64,000 nucleotides of DNA, from the NCBI GenBank assembly GCA_015350385.1, contig WNKI01000002.1, forward strand, positions 7,650,718 to 7,714,717. Reading direction: 5' to 3'. Positions 1 to 10,537 of this stretch are shown here, in pieces. This stretch comes from Aculops lycopersici. Taxonomy: Eukaryota > Arthropoda > Arachnida > Trombidiformes > Eriophyidae. The notes under the pieces were generated by a model. That model was not told the origin of the DNA. It did not search any database and was given only the letters and a program-made list of their open reading frames with translations. Every line of letters begins with the position of its first letter. The stretch's first letter is position 1. A program made the position numbers and the translations under genes.

Positions 1-1
1 G

Positions 2-1288
2 CTAAGTATTGCGAATGACAATACATTTTTAGAAGAGACTCTAGGAGGCATTGTTCAAGTTGACGACTTTACCAGGAATTTGTTAAAGATCCATAAGATC
101 ATCCAAAAAGAGGGACAAGCTCAGCCAATCATTTCTTGCATCGCTAGGTCGGACTATATGCTTGACAGGTACATGCTAGATGATAAACGAGAATCGACGA
201 GAGTTCGACAAGTTGAGGTCAATGCCATTGCGAGTGGAATGTCTGCTCATAGCTTCAATGCTAGTCGGATGCACCAATTCTTACTATCCAAGTATCGGGT
301 TGATTTACAAGAGGGTACAAGTATTCCTGAAAACGGATCAGTAAAAATGATTGCCCAGGGAATCATAGACGCATTCGATACTTACGGTAAGCCAGATAGC
401 TATGTTCTTATGATTACCGAAGATATAAGCTCGAATTTCACTGACCAATTTGGGGTGGAGTTACAAGTTCACCTAATCAGACCGGATGTTAGACTCGTAC
501 GTCAGAGTTTCTGTGGACTACCTGACAAACTCAAGTTAGGACCAAATAAGGAGCTGCTATTAGACAATGCGAAAGAGCTAGCAGTTGTCTACTTTCGTTA
601 TGGCTACGACCCGTCTAACTATTTCTTTGAACAATCATGGGATACTAGACTACTTATTGAACGATCTCGTGCCATTAAATGTCCATCAATCAACTTTCAT
701 CTATCAGGTGCAAAGAAGTTCCAACAAGTCTTGAATAATAGCAGCAAGCTAGAGAAATACCTGGACGCTCGAAACGCATTTCGGTTGGCTAAGACGTTTG
801 CAAAGTTTTGGTCAATAGAAGAAAACACTCCAGCGGGCGAAGAGGGTTTTAAAGTTGGCTTGTCATCGGCCAAAAAATTGGTTTTGAAGCCGCAGCGGGA
901 GGGTGGTGGGCACAACATTTTTGGCAATGATGTTAAGCCATTCCTAGAAGGTCTATCCCATTCTGAGGAGAGATCACAGTATATATTGATGGAATATATC
1001 AATAGTCCGAAAGAGAAGAATTGGCTACTTCTGAAGGATGATGGAAAGTATAGCGATACAACTCGCCTTGACTTGAGCGAAAAGTTGGTTAGTGAGTTGG
1101 GTATCTATGGAAGTGTGGTGGCCAATGGTTCTGATATAATCTCCAACCGAGCATCAGGTTACCTTGTTAGAAGCAAGAAATACGGAACCAACGAAGGTGG
1201 TGTTGCATCAGGTTTTGCTGGTATCAGTAGCTTGCTTTTGCTTGACGAATCGGTAGAGGATAAGGAATTTTCAATTTACTTTGACTAA
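2..1288 (+). CDS. GSS: Glutathione synthetase, 5' end outside window
   Basis: Eukaryotic glutathione synthetase, the cytosolic ATP-grasp enzyme that adds glycine to gamma-glutamylcysteine. The frame is open from base 2 with no ATG near the start, and the first residues (a VDDFT-like segment) already fit the family, so the gene runs in from the left. About 428 codons are visible against roughly 474 in animal enzymes, so about 45-50 N-terminal residues are missing. Visible signatures are RSDYM, the AVVYFRYGY segment, the ATP-binding glycine-rich loop KPQREGGG at 887-910, ILMEY, and the C-terminal NEGGVASGFAG substrate loop. It ends in TAA at 1286-1288 and an AATAAA lies at 1379-1384. No intron is seen in the visible part. 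Identity is secure; only the 5' end is undetermined. Confidence 0.95.
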   Translation, partial: LSIANDNTFLEETLGGIVQVDDFTRNLLKIHKIIQKEGQAQPIISCIARSDYMLDRYMLDDKRESTRVRQVEVNAIASGMSAHSFNASRMHQFLLSKYRVDLQEGTSIPENGSVKMIAQGIIDAFDTYGKPDSYVLMITEDISSNFTDQFGVELQVHLIRPDVRLVRQSFCGLPDKLKLGPNKELLLDNAKELAVVYFRYGYDPSNYFFEQSWDTRLLIERSRAIKCPSINFHLSGAKKFQQVLNNSSKLEKYLDARNAFRLAKTFAKFWSIEENTPAGEEGFKVGLSSAKKLVLKPQREGGGHNIFGNDVKPFLEGLSHSEERSQYILMEYINSPKEKNWLLLKDDGKYSDTTRLDLSEKLVSELGIYGSVVANGSDIISNRASGYLVRSKKYGTNEGGVASGFAGISSLLLLDESVEDKEFSIYFD

Positions 1289-1766
1289 CGATGCTTCCAA
1301 AACTCAGCAATTAGATAAATTATTTGTGTACCACTTTACTTAGTCCAATGAGTACATGCGAGGCACTTCATGTTATCGAATAAACAAATTGAGATAATGT
1401 GCTTTTGACACAGATCGAAATAATTATGCGATTGGAAGTTGTGCAATATCTAGAGATGAAGTCAGCAGCGTTGAGCACGTTTTTATTGCGACTTGAAGCT
1501 CGTCATCGACAGACTTGTGTTAAAAGCAACTCATAACGTGCGCAAAACAATTCGGCAAATCCGAATTGGAAAATTCAAGCGAGATTCCCACTCGATCTCA
1601 TTCATGTGACTTCACATTTTTATGGGAAAGTGGAATAGAACTGCTTTTTTGTCTCTAGTCTCGAGTCGATATCAAGTATCACATTCAACTAAACTAATTG
1701 TTGTAAAAATTTAGATGCTGAAATAATTTGATTCCAATCCTCAAAACTCCAGCCAATCGAAACAAA
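1289..1766. other. Intergenic, GSS 3' UTR and CLPTM1 upstream region
   Basis: AT-rich spacer between two plus-strand genes. It contains the probable GSS polyadenylation signal at 1379-1384. No gene, repeat or structured RNA was recognised in the remainder. Confidence 0.6.
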
Positions 1767-3794
1767 ATGCCAAGCGATAGTCAACTTGATCACAATGATG
1801 GTGAGACACCATCGAGAGATGGTGAAGTGGCCGTTCCCGATGCTGGCCAAAGTACACCTAGCAATCAAACAAACCAAGAGCAACCTCAACGTCCGCGTCA
1901 AAGTTTATTTGGAACCATCAAAAACATGATGATGAATATGATGATTGTTTATATGATTAGCAGATATTTTATGCCTGGAAACAAAACAACAACTAGCATC
2001 AAGTCTGATGATCCTAACAACCCCATTGGACGCAGCCAACCATCTCAAAATCTTTTTGGCAGAGGGTTTTCTATGGATTTATATGTGTATATTTCAGAAG
2101 ACAACTATGAGCCGAATTTCTTTAATCCCCGTGAGCTGAAGTGGGTTCAAAAGGATATTATCTATGATGACTGGACCCAAGGCCCAAATCAAGACTCCAC
2201 TTTTCAAGCTGAAATCGATATAGATCTATCACCCAAAGTGCAAAATAATGGATCTTTATGGCTTCACTCATATTTCGTCAAGTCTGGATTTATTCCCTAT
2301 GAGGCAACTAGAACAGCCGAGGACTACTCACCTATCTACACTTTGCATACAAAGAAACAACTAAATCGATACAAGAAACGTCGATACCGAGATACTCACA
2401 ATCTGATTACTGGAAAAACAGACAAGAGCATTGAAGAGCAAGAAAAAATTAAGAACAAGGTGAAGGAAGAGATAGTTTCTCACTGGCATCCCAATTTGAC
2501 AATTAATATGATCTATGACCACACGGCTTGGACCCAAGGTGCAGTGCCTGCTCCTTTGAATGAGTTCATCCATTTCGAACCTGCAACCGGCAAGTATTAT
2601 CCTGTCGTCTATATAAACGACTACTGGAACCTACTGCGCGACTATCAACCGATCAATGAAACTGTCAAGCAAGTCCACTTAAGTCTTACTTATCAACCAA
2701 TAGGTATGATGAAGTGGCAGCTGTATGCAGCTCAAGGGATGCAAAACAAGTGGTCGAGTATGCTAGGTGCGGAACAAAATCAGAATGAGGACGAGCAAGA
2801 CTATATCAAAGAAGCCCTATTGGAAACATCGCCAGTCCTATTAGGCCTTACTGTTGTTGTATCAATCGCTCACTCGATATTCGAGTTCTTGGCCTTCAAG
2901 AATGACATCCAATTTTGGAAAGACAGAAAATCCCTCGAAGGATTGTCAGTAAGATCGGTCTTCTTTAATCTATTCCAGTCTGTTGTAGTCCTACTTTATG
3001 TTCTAGATAATGACACTAGTACACTGATCAAATTCTCAATTGGTATCGGTCTACTCATTGAACTTTGGAAGATTCCCAAAGTAGTGAATATCAAGATCGA
3101 CCGCGAAAACAAGATTCTTGGTGTGTTCCCTCGAGTAGTGTTTGAGGACAAGGGATCTTATGTCGAGTCATCCACTAAACAATATGATATGGTAAGTAAA
3201 TTTTCCGTCGACATTATACCACATTCAATTGAGTTTCATCTTAATCTAACCACCTCCACAATCTCGCATTACTATCTACAGCTGGCATACAGATACCTGT
3301 CGTGGGTTATTTTCCCACTCTTTGTTGCTTACGCAATCTACTCTCTTATTTACCAAGAGCACAAAGGATGGTATTCATTCATCTTGAACATGACCTATGG
3401 TTTCCTTCTAGCTTTCGGCTTCATCATGATGACTCCACAACTGTTTATTAACTACAAACTAAAATCTGTAGCTCATCTACCTTGGAGGATGTTGTCGTAT
3501 AAGTTCTTAAATACCTTTATTGATGACATATTCGCATTCATCATCAAGATGCCATTAATGTATAGATTAGGATGCTTTAGAGACGATATCATCTTCATCA
3601 TCTATCTATACCAAAGATGGATATATCGTGTTGACCCCAAGCGTGTCAATGAATTTGGAATTAGTGGCGAAGATATGCAGCAAAACAAAAGCAACGACGA
3701 ACAAACTAAATCAATTGAAGCATCAACCGAATCCAAATCATTGCCATCCACAAAGAAAACAACTAAGTCTAAGATTGACAAAAAGAAAGATTAG
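1767..3794 (+). CDS. CLPTM1: CLPTM1 family multipass membrane protein (one intron)
   Basis: Cleft lip and palate transmembrane protein 1, an ER/Golgi multipass protein; the vertebrate member limits forward traffic of GABA-A receptors. The start is the ATG at 1767; the frame is open a little further upstream but without an ATG. Order: polar low-complexity N-terminus, first membrane segment near residues 50-65, long lumenal domain, then several membrane helices from about residue 360, and a Lys/Ser-rich tail. The YVESSTK and EHKGWYS...TPQLFINYKLKSVAHLPWR blocks are diagnostic. An intron at 3192-3281 (gtaagt...ctacag, 90 bp) interrupts the conserved YDM-AYRYLSW junction. It is a multiple of three without stops, so it can be mistaken for coding sequence. 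Spliced product is about 645 residues, similar to the usual length (about 670). Poly(A) signal AATAAA at 3861. Confidence 0.93.
   Translation: MPSDSQLDHNDGETPSRDGEVAVPDAGQSTPSNQTNQEQPQRPRQSLFGTIKNMMMNMMIVYMISRYFMPGNKTTTSIKSDDPNNPIGRSQPSQNLFGRGFSMDLYVYISEDNYEPNFFNPRELKWVQKDIIYDDWTQGPNQDSTFQAEIDIDLSPKVQNNGSLWLHSYFVKSGFIPYEATRTAEDYSPIYTLHTKKQLNRYKKRRYRDTHNLITGKTDKSIEEQEKIKNKVKEEIVSHWHPNLTINMIYDHTAWTQGAVPAPLNEFIHFEPATGKYYPVVYINDYWNLLRDYQPINETVKQVHLSLTYQPIGMMKWQLYAAQGMQNKWSSMLGAEQNQNEDEQDYIKEALLETSPVLLGLTVVVSIAHSIFEFLAFKNDIQFWKDRKSLEGLSVRSVFFNLFQSVVVLLYVLDNDTSTLIKFSIGIGLLIELWKIPKVVNIKIDRENKILGVFPRVVFEDKGSYVESSTKQYDMVSKFSVDIIPHSIEFHLNLTTSTISHYYLQLAYRYLSWVIFPLFVAYAIYSLIYQEHKGWYSFILNMTYGFLLAFGFIMMTPQLFINYKLKSVAHLPWRMLSYKFLNTFIDDIFAFIIKMPLMYRLGCFRDDIIFIIYLYQRWIYRVDPKRVNEFGISGEDMQQNKSNDEQTKSIEASTESKSLPSTKKTTKSKIDKKKD
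3192..3281 (+). other. Stop-free 90-bp intron in CLPTM1
   Basis: Starts gtaagtaaa and ends ctatctacag. Removing it joins YDM to LAYRYLSW, which matches the conserved family sequence; retaining it would insert 30 residues into a conserved block. Length divisible by three and no in-frame stop. Confidence 0.88.
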
Positions 3795-3905
3795 TGGACA
3801 GGAATTCTAACCCCGACCTAGAGTCATATATCAATGTCCAATATCATAGTGTAGAATTGTAATAAATTTGCAATAGATTCAATTATATTTTCTGATTGCA
3901 TTAAT

Positions 3906-4694
3906 TTAACCTTCACCGTCTTCATTATCATTACTATAATCGGATTTTCTCCCTCTTGCTCTGACTTCATGGAGTCGCTCGATAATCTTCTCCTTTCCCA
4001 ACGGTCCGCAGGTATTCTCATCGATTTTAGATTGATACTCATCAAGAATTAAGTTGAAGAATGTGGAATCAGAGAAATGGGTCGATAATAACGCTCGTTC
4101 GAGCACATATAAGTCTACAGCTCTCTCCTCAGGGTGTGTAGATCCAGTCGAGAGTCCGAAATCTATTGGTATCACAATATGGGAGTCTGGGGTGCAAGTA
4201 GACTTGGACTTTTTAGCTCTGGTGGTGGTGGTTTTCGAGACTATCGGATCATCGTTAATTCTGGGCATCAGTAATAAGTTTGATGTCGTCAAGTCACCAT
4301 GGATGATACCGAGATTATGGAGAACTGCTATGCACTGACCAATGAGAGGGGCCAGGTTAAGAGCTTCATTCGGGTGACTCTCTAAATAATCATACAGAGT
4401 TTCACAGTTCATTATTTCCGACATGAGCAGAGTTGAATCATCTGACCAAACTACAGTTGGCATGTATGGGGACAACTTATTGCTTTTAGTTCTAATTTTT
4501 TCAATCATCCTTCGCTCCCTCTTGGTTCGTTCTTTTGATAACTTCTTATCAAGTATAGGATGCCTATACTTCTTGGAGAACCTATGCTTTATCACACAAC
4601 GATTGTTTGAGTGTAAGCCAAAATAAAGTCTTGACTCGGCCCCTTGATATCTGAGCTCCCAGTTGTTTACAAAGTCAATCTTACAGGTCGACAT
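3906..4694 (-). CDS. TP53RK: TP53RK/Bud32 (PRPK), KEOPS complex kinase
   Basis: Small atypical kinase/ATPase of the KEOPS complex, which makes the t6A modification of ANN-decoding tRNAs. The 262 residues are close to the usual size (about 253 in human). Visible features: a divergent nucleotide-binding loop (QGAESRLYFG), catalytic loop IIHGDLTTSNLLL, metal-binding IDFGLS, and the Bud32 tail EVRARGRK near the C-terminus. An insertion rich in Thr/Lys/Ser lies between the catalytic loop and DFG. It converges on CLPTM1, with only 111 bp between the stop codons. Single exon. Identity is firm; the start ATG is the only one that gives the full N-lobe. Confidence 0.93.
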   Translation of the reverse strand: MSTCKIDFVNNWELRYQGAESRLYFGLHSNNRCVIKHRFSKKYRHPILDKKLSKERTKRERRMIEKIRTKSNKLSPYMPTVVWSDDSTLLMSEIMNCETLYDYLESHPNEALNLAPLIGQCIAVLHNLGIIHGDLTTSNLLLMPRINDDPIVSKTTTTRAKKSKSTCTPDSHIVIPIDFGLSTGSTHPEERAVDLYVLERALLSTHFSDSTFFNLILDEYQSKIDENTCGPLGKEKIIERLHEVRARGRKSDYSNDNEDGEG

Positions 4695-5363
4695 GTTGAT
4701 GGAATGTTACAATTTACAATCAATCAATTTGTTCCGGTCGTGTGTATCTTCATTTTCATAGTGAACGTGTTCTCCATGTTTCATCAGCTAGGCACAAAAA
4801 CACAAAATCAGCACTGCAATTCTCACTGCAGGAATCGGCGAGGCTAGAAAAGATCGCTTGAATCTGCAGGTAACCGGCCGAGCGGCCTCAAGGAAAATAA
4901 TTCAATTGCCGCTCACTGTGTGGCGCAATCAGCATTGCGAGATTGACGCACCCACCAGGGGGAGGAGGGCGCGTAAAGTGACGCACGCACCGCTCGCGCC
5001 TACTGCCCAATAAGCGCGACTTGCCAACTCTGTGCATTGAGTTTGCCATAGCCAAAGCCACTAGCATTGGCAGCGCCCGCCTGTGTGTTTACAGTATTAT
5101 GTTGTGTGTGTGTGTGTGTGTGTCTGTATCTGTTTACGGCTTTTGCCTCGAGTGTGTCGGTGTGTTGTGTGCGGCGACGGTGGTGTCGGTGGTGGTAGTT
5201 CGTCGTCGGCGGTAGCATAAACAGCGGCACAGCAGTGGTAGTTGTAGCGGCGGCAGTCGGCGATGTGTGTGTTTGCGAGTTTTGCAGGATACCAAGTTGG
5301 TATCCTAATGAACTTTTGAATATTTGGTATTAGAACCTGAAAAAACGGGAACATATAAGCAAA
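4695..5363. other. Divergent intergenic region, TP53RK / insulin receptor
   Basis: Region between divergent genes. It is GC-rich around 4870-5240 and contains a short (TG)n microsatellite near 5104-5122 and GT/GGC-rich repeats. Presumably it carries both promoters and the insulin receptor 5' UTR. No TATA box or coding sequence could be assigned. Confidence 0.5.
5104..5122. repeat. (TG)n microsatellite
   Basis: Uninterrupted TG dinucleotide run in the upstream region of the insulin receptor gene. Confidence 0.85.
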
Positions 5364-8300
5364 ATGAATATATTTATATATACCCTTTTTATATATACAT
5401 TATCTCTTCAGTTACAATCACAAACAGGAGCCGTTGGTGTTGTGGCATCAACTCCGTTTCCATCAGGGGATGGAGTTGATGCTGCAACACCAACTCTATC
5501 CCCAAATTCGATCTCTCAGAGGCCACTTAGAAAGAAGGTTTGCCAAGGAAAACACATTCGGAATGATCTCACTTCCTTCGATCAATTAAAAGATTGTAAT
5601 ATCATCGACGGTCCTCTAACTATTGCCCTAGTCGCAAATAACACTAATCCATACACGCCTCAAGACTATCAAAATATCACTTTTCCAGCTCTGGAGGAAA
5701 TTACTGAATATTTATTAATTTTTCGCGTTCAAGGTTTAACAACATTAGCAGATTTATTTCCCAATCTTGCTGTTATAAGAGGAAGAGAATTAGTATCCAA
5801 CTATGCACTAATTATTTATGAAATGACGCACTTACAAAAAATCAATCTACCTAAATTAACTGACATTTTAAGGGGCAGCGTTCGTATCGAAGGCAATCCA
5901 AATCTATGTTTCGCTTCAACTATCAATTGGGATGGCATATGCAAACATGCCTATACACATCATTTTATCAAAGACAATAACTCAGGCTGTAACAATCGTT
6001 GTCCAGATCAATGCCATCCATGGCCAAAACCATCAAAAACAGTACCAGAATCAACAAAATTACCTGGTGACGTTACCAAATTGGGCGCAGATAATAATCA
6101 GTCCGTATTCTGTTGGAATAGTACCTATTGTCAAGAGACTTGTTTCGACAATATAACGGAACAAATGATTCCACTAGCACCAAATGGGGAATGTTGTTCT
6201 CCACTATGTGCGGGTGGTTGCACCATGGCCTCTAGATCTGACAAATGTGTCTCCTGTAGATTTGTAGCACAAGGGAGTGATTGCGTGCATAAATGTGATA
6301 GTGATTTATATGAATATAAAGGAAAATGTGTAACTGAAGAGGAGTGTAGCATCATCATGGAACCAAATAAACCCAATCCATGCGGCCCTCTATCTTCCGA
6401 TGATATGGATAGGAACAACTTCAAAGCGGTCCGACTGCTTGGCGAGAGTCATGGGAGATGTCAAGCCACCTGCCCGCCGGGTTACGAAGAGAATCCATTG
6501 AACAAGAATAAGTGTAGACAATGTGATAAAGGAAAATGCAGAAAAAGTAAGTATAAAAACTCATCTTCACAACATCTATATCAGAGAGCTTGAGCTTGAT
6601 CCCTAACCACTTCTTCTCTAATCCCTTCAGTTTGCAAGCCGACTAATGATAAACCATTCATGGTTACTAACATCAACTCACTACGCGAACTCGATGGCTG
6701 TAATGCCATCAATGGTAGCTTAGAAATATCAATCAAGGGAGGCAGTAAGTATTCAGAATATTTGTTAGAATTACTGATGCAACCGGTGGTTCTTTACTAA
6801 CATTAATCATCTCCCAAAACAGAAAATGTTTTACACGAACTAGAAAGCGCCTTTCAAGACCTGGAGGAAATTTCAGGTTATCTCAAGATCACCCGTTCCC
6901 ACCCAATTTTAACACTCGATTTTCTTCGAGGGCTCAAAGTCATTAATGGTTCCCAACTAGATAGAGCACAGTAAGTGTTTATTCTCAGATTCGACTTGAC
7001 TATATTTTTCAGTGACTAGCCGCTAACCAAACACTATTATCTCTCATCTCAGGTACTCTCTCGTTATAATTGATAATCCAAATCTTCAAGATCTATTCAA
7101 GTTAAATGCTAATGATACAAACACAAGCCAGAAGCGCCTCAATATTTTGAATGGAAAAATTTTTGTACACCTTAACCCAAAACTATGTCCACATCGAATT
7201 GATAATCTTAAGCTTTATGCGAGTGTTGCACCTTGGGACGATAAAGATGTCTCTGTCCACACCAATGGTGACAAAGAAGCTTGTAACACGAAGCCCCTGC
7301 AAGTTGAGTTTGTTTACGGCACTTCAAGAATTTGCCAGATTCGCTTCGAGAATTTTGCCTCAAAAATGGATGATCCAAGATCTTTATTATACTACCTCAT
7401 AAATTATCGCGAGGTTCCTAGCGGAACAGTAACCATGTTTGACGGACGAGATGGATGCAACAGTCAGAATGATGTTTGGATGACTGTCGAGGAGCCCCCG
7501 CTATTGAGTGCTTTGGCACCAAAGGTTAACGAATCAGGAGTCCTAACTAGCTCTGAGCCATACCAAGATGCATACATTGTTGTCAAGCCCGCGACTAGGT
7601 ATGCTCTTTACATCAAAACATTCACTATTCTATCTGGCTCAGCGGGTGCCTTAAGTGAGATGATATACTTCGAGACCGCACCAGATACTCCCGGTATACC
7701 TAGAGACATTAAAAGCTTTCCAGAATCCCACGATTCTGTAAGAGTCAATTGGTCGCCGCCGTCTAAACCCAACGGCAACATCGAAAGCTATACCATCTTT
7801 GCGAAAGAGTTGCCCATTGTCGAGGACTTTGGAGACTTGGATGTCTGTGATCAAATTGGTAGTTGGGATAGATTGACATCAATATCTAATCCAAGCAGCG
7901 AATCAAAGCAACCGACTGTGACCTATGAAACTAACACCACTAGCTCAGCAGAGGGTCCCACGAGTTCTATTACGGTTTGCAAAGTACCGGACACAGATCC
8001 CGACACCGCTGTCGAGAAGGTAACGTTTCAAGATGCTGTTATAGATCTCGTTTACTTGAGGCAACCTTGTCCATCACCAAAACCACCCACAGCTTCAACT
8101 AGGCGCAAGAAGTCTATTGAAAAGTCTGACGAGTCTGTCGTTGAATCTAAAGAAACAGGATTGGCAACCCAAACTTCATTGATTGCTCATCTCAGTGGGT
8201 CGAATGGAACAACAAACACTCTCTTGTTGAACGAAACTACAGGAACCGCCCGTGTCGTAATGAAAGTCGACACAACACCAATCAATGGTCAATTTGAATA

Positions 8301-9996
8301 CAAAATAGCAGGTTTGAAGCATTACAGCATGTATCACATTGAAGTTGTAGCCTGCCACGGGGAGTTTCACAGCACCAAGAGTAAGCTGCCCAAAGGTTAT
8401 AAAAATTGTAGTATTGAGGCCATCACCCAAGTTAGAACTCATGCACTCCAAGACAACGACAAGATCCGGGGAGAGTCACTAGTGTTCTATCCGGCAAATG
8501 AAACTATTAGCGATAACATCGTAATCTGGAAGAAACCAGAGCAACCCAATGGCCCAATTATCGCGTATAGAGTGAGGTATAGACTCAAAGACGGACCAAT
8601 AGCTGCTTGGACTGAATTATGTGTTAACAATACTGTCTACGAGCGGTTAGGTGGAGTATCATTGATCGGTCTAAGTCCAGGTACATACGTGTTCAGTGTG
8701 CAGGCAGTTACAATGTATACAGAAAATAGATACTGGTCCGAGCCAGAGCTTGAGTTTGAGATTCCTCAAAATTATCTAGTCTCACCATTCATATTGTACC
8801 CAATGATATTAGTTCTTATCGCGCTGATTGGACTCGGCGCTGCATCGGCCACCTATTACTATCAAAAGAAGCAGCAAGACCTCCTGTATGCTTCAGTCAA
8901 TCCTGATTACATTAATTACGAACCCGATGAATGGGAAATCGACTCAAGCAAGCTAATAGTAGGCTCACAAATCGGCACAGGTTCTTTCGGTGTGGTGTAT
9001 AGAGGCCAGCTCACAACCGAAAAAGGTACCGTGGCCTGTGCTGTCAAGACAGTGCCGAAGACATCGACAGCCAAACAGAGGATGGACTTTCTGCGCGAGG
9101 GTTCCATGATGAAGAAATTTGATACCTTTCATGTCGTCAAGTTGTACGGTGTTGTCTCAGTCACAACTCCAGTATATGTTATCATGGAGCTGATGGAGCA
9201 CGGCGATCTTAAGGATTACTTGAGAGGACTACGCGACAAACACGAGAAGGAGAAGAAAACTGTCGTTGACGGAATTTACTTGATGGCAGCCCAAATAGCA
9301 GACGGAATGGCTTATCTCACTCACATGAAGTTTGTGCACCGTGATTTGGCGGCTCGTAATTGTATGGTCGGGGCCAATCAGGTTTGCAAGATCGCCGACT
9401 TCGGATTGACCCGTGACGTCTATGCCAATGATTACTATCGCCGCGATACAGCAGGTGTCCTTCCCGTTAGATGGATGGCGCCAGAGGCTTTAACTGACAA
9501 CATATATACTCACGCCTCAGATGTCTGGTCTTATGGCATAGTTTTATGGGAAATTGTAACTTTTAGCGCCTATCCATATCAGGGCCTATCAAATGAAGAA
9601 GTTATCAAGAAGGTTACTAGTGGTTACACAATGCCAAGGCCTACTAACTGTCCGAACAAGTTATATGAAATCATGCACAAATGTTGGCGTAGGAATGACA
9701 GAGATCGCCCGACATTTAATGACATTGTTGAGTTCCTCTTACCGGAAACTGAGGATCAATTATTTCCAAATTGTTTCTACCGAAAACCTCAGAAAAGCAA
9801 CACTAATAACAACAATAACATATCTCACATAAACGATACCTCAATCACAGAGGGTGACATTTTGGCGAGATCCATACCGGAGGAAAATGGTAACATCAGG
9901 ACAGAATCTGTACCTTTATTATCATGGCCTAATAATCGAGCAAATGGTATATCAAACGATGTCAATCACCATGTTCATCAAGAAGCCACCGACTAG
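5364..9996 (+). CDS. InR: Insulin receptor-type receptor tyrosine kinase (4 exons)
   Basis: Cell-surface receptor for insulin-like peptides. Proposed exons: 5364-6546, 6631-6744, 6823-6970, 7053-9996, with gt...ag introns of 84, 78 and 82 bp that keep frame and restore conserved L2-domain sequence; product about 1462 residues. Domains: signal peptide (about 1-23), L1, furin-like cysteine-rich region, L2 (ELDGCNAINGSLEI), fibronectin III domains with a furin-type RRKK site near residue 832 that would separate alpha and beta chains, membrane helix about 1058-1080, juxtamembrane NPDY motif, kinase about 1120-1380. The kinase has GTGSFG, HRDLAARN, DFG and the three-tyrosine activation loop (YANDYY), so it should be active. 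The cytoplasmic tail is short, unlike the long tail of Drosophila InR. AATAAA at about 10073. Confidence 0.95.
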
Positions 9997-10537
9997 CCAA
10001 CTGGCAATTGGCAACTTTAATCATGACCAAGTCTTTCAATTACTCAACTACAGTAACCTACCAAACTGGCCCAATAAACTAGATCTCTCTGACTTTGTAT
10101 AATCATAAATTGGAATATTCGTACTAAATCATAAGTTTTTTATCTCTTTTGAATGAATATTTCCACCTGTCGTAATCTTCGAGGAGACGTACGAAGCAGT
10201 CAACAGATGGTCAGAAATGAGCGCGTGTTAGTCGGCGGCATTTGTGGATCAGGTTGGACAGCGATTGAAAGCGCGCGAATAAGTCCCGTCTCTGTTGCAA
10301 TACGCAAACACAACGCACGCCGAAGCCACGAGAGGGGAAAAATCTTGCACCATTCGAAACTTATGTTGACGAGGGGAAAAGAATTGAGAACAAAGTCTAC
10401 ACGATAAAATGGATCTCAATCGTTGATTCAATGAATTCATAACTCAGAATATATTTATTATTGGAGAATAGCAAAGCATCATAAAATTATACCAGTCTCA
10501 TCCATCTCTCGCCATCTTATTAATAAGCACAGTCAAG
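9997..10537. other. Intergenic, InR 3' UTR and CUL4 upstream region
   Basis: Spacer between two plus-strand genes, with the InR poly(A) signal near 10073. Short open frames here have no recognisable features. Nothing else identified. Confidence 0.5.
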
